The notes: a model not told the origin generated them from the letters alone. Positions 16,695 to 25,555 are shown, counted from the stretch's first letter. The stretch: DNA of 64,000 nucleotides from Streptomyces sp. WMMC500 (GCF_027497195.1 NZ_CP114905.1:6645001-6709000), one strand, 5' to 3'. Translations and numbers: made by a program.

Positions 16695-16820
16695 ATGACC
16701 TTCAACAACCCGCTGCCGCTCACCCCCGCCGCCTGCGGTGACCCGGGCGACGAGGACGACAACACCGACATCGAGGACGGCGACGGCGGAGGCGGCAACC
16801 CGTCCCCCGGCCACCGCTGA
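16695..16820 (+). CDS. Small acidic peptide with strong ribosome site
   Basis: A 41-residue peptide, too short for routine ORF lists. It opens MTFNNPLPLTPAACGDPGDE, continues through a run of Asp/Glu, and ends GGGGNPSPGHR. A near-consensus AGAGGAGG lies 8 bases before the ATG, far stronger than most local genes, which argues for real translation. It has one Cys and no membrane segment. The 145-residue hypothetical gene follows 66 bp downstream. It could be a peptide substrate or signalling peptide; a RiPP precursor is possible, but no modification enzyme is visible. Confidence 0.5.
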   Translation: MTFNNPLPLTPAACGDPGDEDDNTDIEDGDGGGGNPSPGHR

Positions 16821-16886
16821 CATACCCCGACAAGTCAGTCCCCGCGGCCACGGTGCCGCGGGGGCCGACCCGGACCGAGGAGCACC

Positions 16887-17324
16887 ATGGGCAGCGAGCA
16901 GACCGGCACCGGGCGCGTCACCGTCTTCCCGCTCACCCACCACTGGCCCGACCGCCGCTGCCTCCTCGCCTACACCACCACCGGCCACTTCGGCACCACC
17001 GCCATCGTCGGCGTCCTGCCCGTGCCGGAACTGGAGCACCCCGACCTGCTGGCAGTCGCCGCCGACCACCACCCCCAGGGCCTGTACGGATCCCGCGGCG
17101 GGCACGAGAACGCCTGCGCCGGGTGGGTGATCTGCACCGGCTGGTCCGCCCGCATCGGCGGCTCCGGCCCCCGCCTCGACGTCCACAACACCACCTGGAG
17201 CCTGCACCTCGACCGCCGCATCCCACTGGCCAAGCAGATGTACGGCCACGACGTCCTGCACACCGGAACCTTCACCCTCGACGACGGCGACCTGATGCAG
17301 CAGGCCCTTCAGCTCGTCCGCTGA
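16887..17324 (+). CDS. Hypothetical protein
   Basis: A 145-residue soluble protein: VTVFPLTHHWPDRRCLLAYT, then GHENACAGWVICTGWSARIGG and LHTGTFTLDDGDLMQQALQL. GAGGAG lies 6 bases before the ATG. No signal peptide, membrane helix or catalytic motif is recognisable; the HHW and CAGWVICTGW stretches are distinctive. It follows the 41-residue acidic peptide gene and lies within the tRNA-Met island, just left of the CRISPR array. I do not recognise the family. Confidence 0.6.
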   Translation: MGSEQTGTGRVTVFPLTHHWPDRRCLLAYTTTGHFGTTAIVGVLPVPELEHPDLLAVAADHHPQGLYGSRGGHENACAGWVICTGWSARIGGSGPRLDVHNTTWSLHLDRRIPLAKQMYGHDVLHTGTFTLDDGDLMQQALQLVR

Positions 17325-17510
17325 ACGTCCGCCGCCGGCACGGCGGGCGTTCCCCCGGCCCCGTCCCCCGGCGCGGCGGGGGCACCCAGAGCAGCCCCGC
17401 TCGCCCGGATCGTAGCCCCTGGGCTGGCGGGGCCCTGATCGCCCGCGTGCGGCGCTGTGGCGGCGACTGTGCGCCTCCCGTTTACGGAAGGACGGGCGGG
17501 CAGGGGGCGG

Positions 17511-17540
17511 CCCCGGGAGCGCGAGCGTGCGCTCCCGGGG
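17511..17540 (-). terminator. Hairpin beyond the trailer end of the CRISPR array
   Basis: A perfect 12-bp stem: CCCCGGGAGCGC (17511-17522) and its complement (17529-17540), with a GAGCGT loop. It lies 58 bp past the last repeat in the direction in which the array is probably transcribed (leftwards), so it could end the pre-crRNA. It could also end the rightward gene that stops at 17324. Confidence 0.5.
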
Positions 17541-17598
17541 GCGTTCCTCGTGCTCAGAGCGGCAACGCTCATTCAGGTGATGCTCAGTAGAAATCGTT

Positions 17599-18115
17599 GG
17601 ACCAACCCCGCGGGCGCGGGGCGCACGGACGCGACGAATGGAAGGGCATGCCCGAGACGGGACCAACCCCGCGGACGCGGGGAGCACGCCCAATAGTGCT
17701 CGATGTTGGTGTCGCCGTGGGGACCAACCCCGCGGGCGCGGGGAGCACCTTCACGAGAGTGCGCACCTGCCCGAGAAGCAGGGACCGACCCCGCGGGCGC
17801 GGGGAGCACCGACCGCCCCCGGGCACCGTGCGCGGCCTCCAGGGGACCAACCCCGCGGGTGCGGGGAGCAGGACCACTTGACCCCCGACCAGATCGAGGC
17901 CCTGGGACCATCCCCCCGCGTGCGGGGAGCAGCCGCAGCCTGCCGCCGAGTCGCAGGATCCGGTGGGACCATCCCCGCGTGTGCGGGGAGCAGATCCTCT
18001 TGTCCGAGGTGTCGATCAGCCCGTTGGGACCATCCCCGCGCGTGCGGGGAGCAGTACGTACGCCCCGCGCGGTGCAGCTCTCCCCCGGGACCATCCCCGC
18101 GGGTGCGGGGAGCAG
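17599..18115 (-). CRISPR. CRISPR array, type I-E-like, nine repeats
   Basis: Nine 28-bp repeats start at 17599, 17660, 17721, 17782, 17844, 17905, 17966, 18027 and 18088, giving a 61-bp period (one of 62) and eight unique spacers of about 33 bp. Seen from the minus strand the repeats read CTGCTCCCCGC...GGGGATGGTCC on the right side and GTGCTCCCCGC...GGGGTTGGTCC on the left. Both are known I-E repeat types in actinomycetes. The leftmost unit is degenerate (GGGGCGCAC for GGGGAGCAC) and an AT-richer leader-like stretch lies on the right. Transcription from right to left is therefore inferred. No cas gene is in the window, so crRNA processing would depend on Cas proteins elsewhere. Confidence 0.95.
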
Positions 18116-18235
18116 GCTCCGTGGCCTGCAGTTTTTCGTCGATCCCGCTGTGTTTTCAAGCACTTTCGTGGATTCGTGCATTTGGTGTGAAGGGCGATGC
18201 AATCGGACCGCGTCTCTGAACGAGGAAAGGTTGTC
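18116..18235 (-). promoter_or_regulatory. Putative CRISPR leader
   Basis: This stretch is clearly richer in A/T than its surroundings. On the minus strand it ends with AAAAACTGCAGGCCACGGAGC directly against the first repeat, similar in style to the conserved leader ends of actinomycete I-E arrays. It supports leftward transcription and acquisition at the right end. The remainder up to the RHS start (18236-18658) holds the attR-like repeat and no convincing gene. Confidence 0.6.
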
Positions 18236-18438
18236 TTGGGGCATTGACTTGGACCGAACTGCGGCGGCTGCTGGCCGCGAAGGCCGGCCTGGAACCCACC
18301 CCGTCCGGTCTTCGCAGCGCCGTCTGTGCCACGACTGCCGACTTCCCGGCGCATGGCCGAACAACCCGCCGCCCCGCAGACGTTCCGCCGCCACAGGGAC
18401 GCCTGTCTGCCTGAGACGCCCGGTGGCGCGGCCACTGC

Positions 18439-18464
18439 GGGTTCGAGTCCCACCCGCCCCACCC
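18439..18464 (+). repeat. attR-like 26-bp direct repeat
   Basis: An exact 26-bp copy of bases 14011-14036, i.e. the 3' end of tRNA-Met plus three bases. The upstream sequence does not form the rest of a tRNA, so this is a tRNA fragment rather than a gene. It marks the right end of a 4.4-kb island. No integrase or excisionase gene lies between the two copies. Confidence 0.8.
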
Positions 18465-18658
18465 TTCCCCCCTCCTAGCAGGAACGTTTCGACGGGTGCG
18501 GACGTGCCGGCCCCTGCTGCGAGTGCGGGGCGCGCCGTTTGTCGGGTGGGGGAGAACCGCGGGTGGCTGGTTTTCGTCTCTCTGGGGAGGTCGCACGGTG
18601 TCGGGCTGGTGTCCGGGTCCGTGGACGGGACGACCGCGAGCGATGTGCAGGGGGAGCC

Positions 18659-21600
18659 ATGGGTAGCCGTCCGACGGATTGGCATGTGCTCGATCTGGAT
18701 GACGACCCCACGCCGGGGGATCCGGAGCGGGTCAAGCAACTGGCCCGTGAGCTGCACGACTTCGCCGACGATGTGGCGGATGCGCTGCGGCAGATCAAGG
18801 GGATGGCCGGTGAGGACGCGCTGCTGCGGTGGGCGGGGAAGACCGCCAAGGCCTTCCAGGACGAGTTCGAAGAGGTTCCCAAGAATCTGAAGAAGCTCCA
18901 GCGCTCTTACGACCTGGCGGGCGATGCGCTGGCCGCGTACTGGCCGAAGCTGGAGCGGGCCCAGTCCCTCGCCGACAAGGCTCTCGCCAAGGGCCGGGAG
19001 GCGCAGAGTGATCTGACCGCCGCCAACGGGCGGCTGGACTCCGCCAACTCCTGGGTCGATCGGGCCACTGCGAAGACCGAGGAGTACGACGAGAAGGAGG
19101 GCAAGGAGAAGCCCGACGAGTCTGAGGTACGGGCCGCCACCCGCAACGCCACCGACGCCAAGTCCGCCCAGTCCTCCGCGCAGTCGGCCGTCGACAACGC
19201 CGAAGCCGGTCTCGAAGCCGCGAAGAAGATGGCCGCCGATGCCAAGAAGATGCGTGAGGACGCCGCCTCCGAAGCCAAGGACAAGCTCGAAGACGCCTCC
19301 GACGCCGGTATTCAGAACCGGAAGTGGTGGGAGAAGGCGGTCGACTGGGTCAAGGACAACTGGGACACGATCGTCAACGTCTGCAAGGTGATCGTCGCGG
19401 TCCTCGGCATCGTCGTCCTGATCATCGGCGGGCCGCTGGCTTGGGTCGTTCTCGCCGCAGCCCTCGTCGTCCTCGCCGACACCCTCTACAAGTACATGAA
19501 CGGCCAAGCCTCCCTCTGGGACGTCGCCTTCGCCGCCCTCGACTGCATCCCCGGCATGAAGGGACTCACCACCCTCGGCGGCCTCGCGAAGGGGCTGAAG
19601 GGCGGGCTGGCCGCGGTCAAGGGCGGCATGAAGGGCATGAAGGCCGCCGTCTCCGGGCTCGGCAAGACCATGCAGGCCATGGGCCGCTCCATGAAGAAAC
19701 TTTTCACCTGCGGCGACCCCGTCGACGTCGCCACCGGGCAGATGGTCATGTCGATCGAGGACATCAAACTCCCCGGCCTCCTGCCCCTCGTGCTGGCGCG
19801 CAGCCACCGCACGGGGATCGGCGTCGGCCGGTGGTTCGGGCCGAGTTGGGTGTCCACGCTCGACCAGCGGCTCATGCTCGACGACGACGGCCTGCGGCTC
19901 GTCACCGAGGACGGGATGGTGCTGTACTACCCCGTGCCCGTCGCGGGTGAGGCGGTGGCGCCGGTTGTCGGGCCGCAGTGGCTGCTGACCTGGGACGGGA
20001 GTCCGCAGGGGGCGATCACCGTGCGGCAGCCCGAGGCGGGGCGGACGTTGCGGTTCGTGCCCGATCCGGGCGGTCGGGCGGGGGAGCTGGTGCTGGCCGC
20101 GATCGGTGACCGTAACGGCAACAGCCTGGAGGTCGTCTACGGCAAGGACGGCGCGCCCGCGGAGCTGGTCCATCACGGCGGCTACCGCGTCGGTCTGACG
20201 TGTGCCGACGGCCGCGTCACCGCGCTCACCCTGCGCAGTGACCCCCGGGAGCCGGTCCTGCTGCGCTACCGCTACGACGACCGCGGCAACCTCGCCGGCG
20301 TCGTCAACTCCTCCGGCCGGCCGCAGCGTTACGCGTACGACGACGAGCGCCGGATCACCGGCTGGTGCGACCGCTCCGACGCCTGGTACCGCTACGCGTA
20401 CGACGAGCTGGGCCGCTGCGTGCGCACCGGGGGCGACGACGGAGTGCTGGCGTACGCGTACGCCTACGACGACGAGACCCGTACCACCACCGCCACCGAC
20501 TCCCACGGGCACGCCACGGTCTACCGCTTCGACGAGTCCTTCCAGCTCGTCGCCGAGACCGACCCGCTGGGCCACACCACCACCCGCACCTGGGACGCCT
20601 TTCAGCGCCTCGCCTCGCTCACCGACCCCCTCGGCCGCACCACCAGCTACCGCTACGACGCCTCCGGCAACCTCAGTGAGATCGAGCGCCCCGACGGCGG
20701 CGTGCTCGCCGTGGAGTTCAACGACCTCGACCTGCCCGTCAAGGTGATCCGCCCCGACGGCACCTGCTGGGAGTACGCCTACGACGACCGCGGCAACCGG
20801 CGCGCCGTCACCGACCCGCTCGGCGCCACCACGGTCTTCACCGTCGACGGGCGCGGCGCCACCACCGGCATCACCGACCCGCTCGGCAACCGCCTCCAGG
20901 TTCTCGACAACGACGCCGCCGGCCTCGTCGTCGCCGCCACCGACGCGCTCGGCGCGCGGCGTTCCTTCACCCGCGACGCGTTCGGCCGCATCACCGAGCT
21001 GACCGACCCCTTCGGCGAGGTCACCAAGGTCGGCTGGACGGTGGAGGGCCAGATCTCCTGGCGCGAGCTGCCGAGCGGCAAGAGCGAGCGGTGGACGTAC
21101 GACGCCGATCTCAACCCGCTGGAGTACGCCTCCTCGACCGGCCGCCGCACCGTCTACCGCCACACGCACTTCGACCTGCGCGCCGCCGAGGAGGACCAGG
21201 ACGGCACCGCGCACCACTTCACGTACGACAGCGAGCTGCGGCTGACCGAGGTGCGCAACGGCTCCGGGCAGCGCTGGAGCTACCGCTACGACCCGGTCGG
21301 CAACCTCGTCGAGGAGACCGACTGGGACGGCCGCACCCTGCGCTACCGCTACGACGCCGCCGGGCAGTTGGCCGAGCGGACCAACGGCGCGGGGCAGACC
21401 ACGGCCTTCGCGTACGACGCGCTGGGCAACGTCACCGGCATGACGGCCGACGACGTCGTCACCACCTACCGCTACGACCCGCTCGGCCGCCTCGTGCACG
21501 CGGCCAACCCGGACGTCGAGCTGAGCGTCGAGACCGACGCCGCCGGCCACACCCTCGCCGAGTCCTGGAACGGCCGGACGGTCGGCTTCGCGTACGACGC

Positions 21601-23293
21601 GGCGGGCCGCAGGACCGAGCGGCGCACACCGTCCGGGGCGGTGACCCGCTGGACGTACCGGCCGGCGGAGCGCTCCGCGGTCCAGCACATCGGCGACACC
21701 GACGTCACCTTCGGCTACGACGCCGCCGGGCGGGAGCTGGAGCGGGTGCTCGGCGACGCCGCGGTGCTCACCCACCGCTTCGACGGCGACCGGCTGCGCA
21801 CGACGCAGGAGTTGACGGCCCCGGCCGGTACGGGCGCCGCGGCCGCCGGGAGCGGCACGGCCCTCCAGCGGCGCACGTACGTCCACCGCGCCGACGGCTT
21901 CCTCGCGGGCGTCAGCGACCTGCTGCGCGGCGACGTCGACTACGAGCTGGACGCCGCCGGCCGGGTCACGGCCGCGCGCGGCGGCGGGCGGGAGGAGTCG
22001 TACCGCTACGACGCGCTCGGCAACCTCCTCTGGTCCGGCGTCCCGGACGCCGCGGCCGGCGACGACGCCGGGCCCGGCGAGCGCACGTACAGCGGCACCC
22101 TCATCCGGCGCGCCGGCCGCACCGTCTACGAGCACGACGAGCAGGGCCGCGTCACGCGGCGCAGCACCCGGCTGCTGTCCGGCGGGCGGCGCGAGTGGCG
22201 CTACTCCTGGGACGCCGAGGACCAGCTCACCGGCGTCGTCACGCCGGACGGGCGGGAGTGGCGCTACACGTACGACCCGCTGGGCCGGCGCGTCGCCAAG
22301 CGGCTGCTCGGCGACGACGGCGAGAGCGTCGTGGCGGAGGTGCTCTTCTTCTGGGACGGCGACCGGCTCGCCGAGCAGACGGACGGCGCCGCCAGCACGG
22401 TGTGGGACTGGGGCGAGGGGCACACGCCCGTGGGCCAGCGGGTGCGTACGCCTGCCGCCGACGCCACGCAGGAGGAGATCGACGAGCGGTTCTACGGAAT
22501 CGTCACCGACCTCGTCGGCACCCCGGAGGAGTTGGTCGACGCCGCCGGCACGGTCGTCTGGGCCCGCCGGTCCACCGTCTGGGGCCTGCCGGCGGACGGC
22601 GGCTCCGGGGGGCGGGGCGGAGTCGAGTGCCCGTTGCGCTTTCCGGGCCAGTACCACGACGCCGAGACCGGGCTGCACTACAACCGCCACCGCTATTACG
22701 AACCGGCCACCGGCCGCTACTTCAGCCCCGACCCCCTGGGCCGTACCCCGGCGCCCAACCACCATGCCTACGTGCCCAATCCGCTGCAGTGGACCGACCC
22801 GCTCGGCCTGCGCGCGCCGTGCATGGTGGACCTTTATCACGGCACGTTCGGCAGGGCGGCCGACAACATCATGGCCAACGGAGTCGACGTCCATTACGGC
22901 ACCAGGAACATGGACTTCGGGCGCGGCGGCTTCTACGTGACGAACGACCCGGCGCAGGCCCTCACCTGGGCCAAGCGCCTCGCCAGGCGCGAGGGCGACG
23001 TGCCGGCGGTCATCCACTTCCGGGTGCCGCGCAGCGAGCTGGACAACCTGAACAGCCGGATCTTCAACGGGCCGAGCGACGAGCTGAACGACATGCTCAG
23101 GTCGGGCAGGACCGGTGGCCCGATGCACGACTACGACATGGTCGAGGGGCCCATGCTGAGGAATGTGGGAGACTTCCTGAACGGTGCCCCACCGCGCCTG
23201 GAAGGGCACCAGATCGCCATCTTCACCGACCGGGCGCAGGACGTCTTCAACAACGCCGAAATCACCCGCCACGGACCGCCGACAGGATCATGA
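18659..23293 (+). CDS. RHS-repeat polymorphic toxin with T7SS-like N-terminus and ADP-ribosyltransferase-like C-terminus
   Basis: A 1544-residue protein. Residues 1-220 are helical and WXG-like (ELHDFADDVADALRQIKGMA; a long coiled coil at about 100-215), as in putative T7SS-secreted toxins. One or two membrane helices lie at about 243-275. The RHS core begins at CGDPVDVATGQM (351) and carries many YRYDxxG/TTxYxYD repeats, ending with FPGQYHDAETGLHYNRHRYY and SPDPLG...WTDPLGL. The last 160 residues are a DUF3990-like ADP-ribosyltransferase domain: LYHGT (1392-1396), GGFYVTND (1423-1430), WAKRLARR, and HDYDMVEGP with candidate catalytic Glu1496. The start is the ATG after GGGGGA. It is followed by an overlapping small gene, probably immunity. 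Confidence 0.88.
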   Translation: MGSRPTDWHVLDLDDDPTPGDPERVKQLARELHDFADDVADALRQIKGMAGEDALLRWAGKTAKAFQDEFEEVPKNLKKLQRSYDLAGDALAAYWPKLERAQSLADKALAKGREAQSDLTAANGRLDSANSWVDRATAKTEEYDEKEGKEKPDESEVRAATRNATDAKSAQSSAQSAVDNAEAGLEAAKKMAADAKKMREDAASEAKDKLEDASDAGIQNRKWWEKAVDWVKDNWDTIVNVCKVIVAVLGIVVLIIGGPLAWVVLAAALVVLADTLYKYMNGQASLWDVAFAALDCIPGMKGLTTLGGLAKGLKGGLAAVKGGMKGMKAAVSGLGKTMQAMGRSMKKLFTCGDPVDVATGQMVMSIEDIKLPGLLPLVLARSHRTGIGVGRWFGPSWVSTLDQRLMLDDDGLRLVTEDGMVLYYPVPVAGEAVAPVVGPQWLLTWDGSPQGAITVRQPEAGRTLRFVPDPGGRAGELVLAAIGDRNGNSLEVVYGKDGAPAELVHHGGYRVGLTCADGRVTALTLRSDPREPVLLRYRYDDRGNLAGVVNSSGRPQRYAYDDERRITGWCDRSDAWYRYAYDELGRCVRTGGDDGVLAYAYAYDDETRTTTATDSHGHATVYRFDESFQLVAETDPLGHTTTRTWDAFQRLASLTDPLGRTTSYRYDASGNLSEIERPDGGVLAVEFNDLDLPVKVIRPDGTCWEYAYDDRGNRRAVTDPLGATTVFTVDGRGATTGITDPLGNRLQVLDNDAAGLVVAATDALGARRSFTRDAFGRITELTDPFGEVTKVGWTVEGQISWRELPSGKSERWTYDADLNPLEYASSTGRRTVYRHTHFDLRAAEEDQDGTAHHFTYDSELRLTEVRNGSGQRWSYRYDPVGNLVEETDWDGRTLRYRYDAAGQLAERTNGAGQTTAFAYDALGNVTGMTADDVVTTYRYDPLGRLVHAANPDVELSVETDAAGHTLAESWNGRTVGFAYDAAGRRTERRTPSGAVTRWTYRPAERSAVQHIGDTDVTFGYDAAGRELERVLGDAAVLTHRFDGDRLRTTQELTAPAGTGAAAAGSGTALQRRTYVHRADGFLAGVSDLLRGDVDYELDAAGRVTAARGGGREESYRYDALGNLLWSGVPDAAAGDDAGPGERTYSGTLIRRAGRTVYEHDEQGRVTRRSTRLLSGGRREWRYSWDAEDQLTGVVTPDGREWRYTYDPLGRRVAKRLLGDDGESVVAEVLFFWDGDRLAEQTDGAASTVWDWGEGHTPVGQRVRTPAADATQEEIDERFYGIVTDLVGTPEELVDAAGTVVWARRSTVWGLPADGGSGGRGGVECPLRFPGQYHDAETGLHYNRHRYYEPATGRYFSPDPLGRTPAPNHHAYVPNPLQWTDPLGLRAPCMVDLYHGTFGRAADNIMANGVDVHYGTRNMDFGRGGFYVTNDPAQALTWAKRLARREGDVPAVIHFRVPRSELDNLNSRIFNGPSDELNDMLRSGRTGGPMHDYDMVEGPMLRNVGDFLNGAPPRLEGHQIAIFTDRAQDVFNNAEITRHGPPTGS

Positions 23294-23601
23294 CGGAAGA
23301 ATTCACGACGGACCTCGACGAGGGAATGCTGAAGTATTTCCGGGACATCGCCGATGTCATGGTGCAGCGCATCGGCATTTCCCGGGCCGAGGCCGTGGCC
23401 CGGATCAACAGGGCCTACGGCGGCGCGGAGATCGAGCCGTATCCCGACATCATGTGCCACGAGCTTCCCGACTACTGGGCCTACGGCCTGTACTACGCGG
23501 GGAACGTGCCGTACTGGGAGCCGGACGCGGACCCCTCCGGCTGGGAGGTCCGCGAGGCGCCGCCGAGGGGCGGGCCGGAGTGGACGCTGCCGGAGGAGTG
23601 A
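23290..23601 (+). CDS. Candidate immunity protein for the RHS toxin
   Basis: A 103-residue acidic protein: MTEEFTTDLDEGMLKYFRDI, then IGISRAEAVARINRAYGG and HELPDYWAYGLYYAGNVPYW. The ATG overlaps the toxin stop (ATGA), the standard arrangement for toxin-immunity pairs, and the protein is cytoplasmic in type. I do not recognise the family. The immunity role is inferred from position, size and charge only. Confidence 0.65.
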   Translation: MTEEFTTDLDEGMLKYFRDIADVMVQRIGISRAEAVARINRAYGGAEIEPYPDIMCHELPDYWAYGLYYAGNVPYWEPDADPSGWEVREAPPRGGPEWTLPEE

Positions 23602-23652
23602 GCGCGGCCGGTTCTGCCGCGGCGCGGTCGCGGGGTCCCGGGCTGCCGGGGC

Positions 23653-25233
23653 TCAGAGGCGGTCGTGGAGGAGGCGGGACAGCTCCACGCGGCGGGTCTT
23701 GAGGGTCGCGGTGCGGGGGAGTTCGGCCAGCGGGAGGTGGACGGGGGCGCCGAGCTGGGGGTAGTCGGCGGTGGCCGCCCGCCAGCGGGCCGGGACCAGC
23801 GGCTGGTCGTCGCGGGTGCACAGGACGGGTACCGGCTCGGCGTCCGGGCCCGGGACGACGACGAGTTCGACGAGTTCGTCCAGGCGGTCGAGGACGGCGT
23901 CCTCGATCTCCAGGCTGGAGCCGACGCCGGGGATGGTGTCGATCTCGCGGTCGAGCATGTGCAGGCAGCCGGCGCGGGTCCGGTAGCCGACGTCGCCGGT
24001 GCGCCACCAGCCGTCGTGGACGTTCTCGTCGTAGCGGTCCTGTTCGCCGTGGTACGTCTGGGCGAGACCGGCCCAGCGGACCTCGATGAAACCGGGGTTC
24101 GCGGCGGAGACCCGCCGGCCGTTCCGGGAGACGACGCGGACCCGCGCGCTGCCCGGCAGCGGGAAGCCGACGCAGCGGCCGTCCATGCGGCGGGCGTCGC
24201 GGCGGAAGTAGGGGCGGCCCACGGCGGGGCCGACCTCGGACTGGCCGTAGATCTGGAAGAACTGCGGGGCGCGGCGGCGGGAGGCGTCCAGGAGGCGGCG
24301 AACGGTGCGGGGGTGGAGCGCGTCGAAGGTGGAGGAGAAGTACTTCACGGACGCGAAGGGCTCGCGCGGGTCCGCGGCCAGGCCCTCCCAGGCGAGGAAC
24401 GCGTTGGGCAGGGCCTCGACGAGGCCGGGCCGGTTCCGCAGGAAGACCTTCGCCACCGCCTCCGGGTCGTGGTTGGTGAGCAGGATGGTCGGCATGCCCT
24501 TCGTCAGCGCGAGCGTCATCGCCGCGAACAGCCGCGAGTGGACGAACGGCACGCTGATCGCGACGGTCTCGCGCCGGCGCATCAGCGCCAGCATGACGAG
24601 CTGCGGGCGCAGCCGGGCGCGCATGGTGCGCGGGGTGTGGACGACCAGCTTCGGTACGCCCGTGGTGCCCGAGGTGTGCGTGATCATCGCCGGCTCGTCC
24701 AGCCCCTGGAACACCGGCGGTACGGGCGGGGCGCCGGCGAGGCGGGCCAGCGACGCCACGCCGCGGCCGGCGCCCGCCACGCCGATGACCGACGTGGTCA
24801 GCTCGTCGAGGGGCAGGCCGGCCAGCTCGGTGAGCTTCGGGCGGTCGGTGAGCAGGTGGGGGCGGCGCGGTCCCTGGAGGCGCTTGAGGAGGGCGGCCAC
24901 CGTGGGCGCGGGCAGGGCGGGGGAGAGCATGACGGGGATCGCGCCGAGGCGGGCGGCGGCGGTGGCGAGCAGCCAGGCGTCGACGTTCGCCCGCTTGTAG
25001 ACGACGACGTGGTCTCCGGCCCGTACGCCCACCGCCGCCTGCCGGTTCGCCAGGTCGGCGGCGAACTCCGCCACCTCGGCGATCGTCAGCCGGCGGCCGG
25101 CCTCGGGCAGGGCGTCGAGGTCGTGGTCCAGCGTCAGCAGCGTCCCGCCGTGCTTCGCCGCGGCCCGCTCCGGCACCGTACCCAGATAGAGGCCGCGCTT
25201 GTGGTGGGGATTCCGGCTCACGATGCCCTTCAC
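23653..25233 (-). CDS. AMP-dependent synthetase/ligase (acyl-CoA synthetase-like)
   Basis: A 526-residue adenylate-forming enzyme. The AMP-binding loop is THTSGTTGVPK (185-195), followed by QIYGQSEVGPA, the WRTGDVGYRT hinge region, LDREIDTIPGV and the C-terminal catalytic Lys in TATLKTRR (about Lys512). It activates a carboxylate as acyl-AMP and probably transfers it to CoA; the substrate is unknown. I chose the GTG at 25233 because GGAGGA lies 3-4 bases upstream; the frame stays open for 369 bases further but without a ribosome site. It converges with the RHS immunity gene. Confidence 0.85.
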   Translation of the reverse strand: MKGIVSRNPHHKRGLYLGTVPERAAAKHGGTLLTLDHDLDALPEAGRRLTIAEVAEFAADLANRQAAVGVRAGDHVVVYKRANVDAWLLATAAARLGAIPVMLSPALPAPTVAALLKRLQGPRRPHLLTDRPKLTELAGLPLDELTTSVIGVAGAGRGVASLARLAGAPPVPPVFQGLDEPAMITHTSGTTGVPKLVVHTPRTMRARLRPQLVMLALMRRRETVAISVPFVHSRLFAAMTLALTKGMPTILLTNHDPEAVAKVFLRNRPGLVEALPNAFLAWEGLAADPREPFASVKYFSSTFDALHPRTVRRLLDASRRRAPQFFQIYGQSEVGPAVGRPYFRRDARRMDGRCVGFPLPGSARVRVVSRNGRRVSAANPGFIEVRWAGLAQTYHGEQDRYDENVHDGWWRTGDVGYRTRAGCLHMLDREIDTIPGVGSSLEIEDAVLDRLDELVELVVVPGPDAEPVPVLCTRDDQPLVPARWRAATADYPQLGAPVHLPLAELPRTATLKTRRVELSRLLHDRL

Positions 25234-25555
25234 CTGTCCTCCGCCCAGACCTGCGTCACGTTCGGTAACCGCGGGCGGCGCCGCCGCCCGGGGTCGCGCG
25301 CGGACAGTGTGGGGTGGCGGACTCGGGGGACGGCAGAGGACCACTTGGCGTCTAGTTGAGGATTCGTCACGGGAAAGGCGGCATACAAGACACGCCCGAC
25401 CTCTCGGGCGTGCAAATGGGGAGGTGAGGGCGTGTTTGATTCCTGGTTCGAATAATGGCGTCGAGCACGCGCGGGGCCGGGCGGTGCTCCGGAGTCCCCG
25501 CGGGCCCGTCACGAGGTGACCCGGCGTGACGGGCCGCGGGGCGGGTCGGGCTCGC
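25234..25555. other. Intergenic stretch with two hairpins
   Basis: About 320 bp between the leftward lactonase gene and the leftward ligase gene. It holds a strong terminator (25496-25541) and a smaller hairpin with a 9-bp stem CACGCCCGA/TCGGGCGTG (25391-25412, loop CCTC). The promoter of the ligase should lie in 25240-25390. No gene is recognisable. Confidence 0.55.
25496..25541 (-). terminator. Terminator of the lactonase gene
   Basis: A long hairpin begins 14 bp after the leftward stop. CCCCGCGGGCCCGTCACG (25496-25513, one bulged G) pairs with CGTGACGGGCCGCGGGG (25525-25541) around an 11-nt loop. It is very stable and has no T-run. Confidence 0.7.

Noticed and set aside
18244..18420. Short frame from TTG 18244 (LTWTELRRLLAAKAGLEP...) between array and attR
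   Set aside because: It reads like a helix-rich protein fragment, but the ribosome site is poorly placed (13 bases away) and it ends within the att region. It could be a gene remnant but cannot be supported.
18439..18464. Possible second tRNA gene
   Set aside because: Only the T-arm and 3' acceptor strand are present; upstream bases do not form the D or anticodon arms.
17573..23272. Very long open frame (about 1900 codons) on the minus strand opposite the RHS gene and CRISPR array
   Set aside because: It is an antisense shadow created by extreme G/C third positions. Its translation is Arg/Val/Gly-rich with no domains and it runs through the CRISPR repeats.
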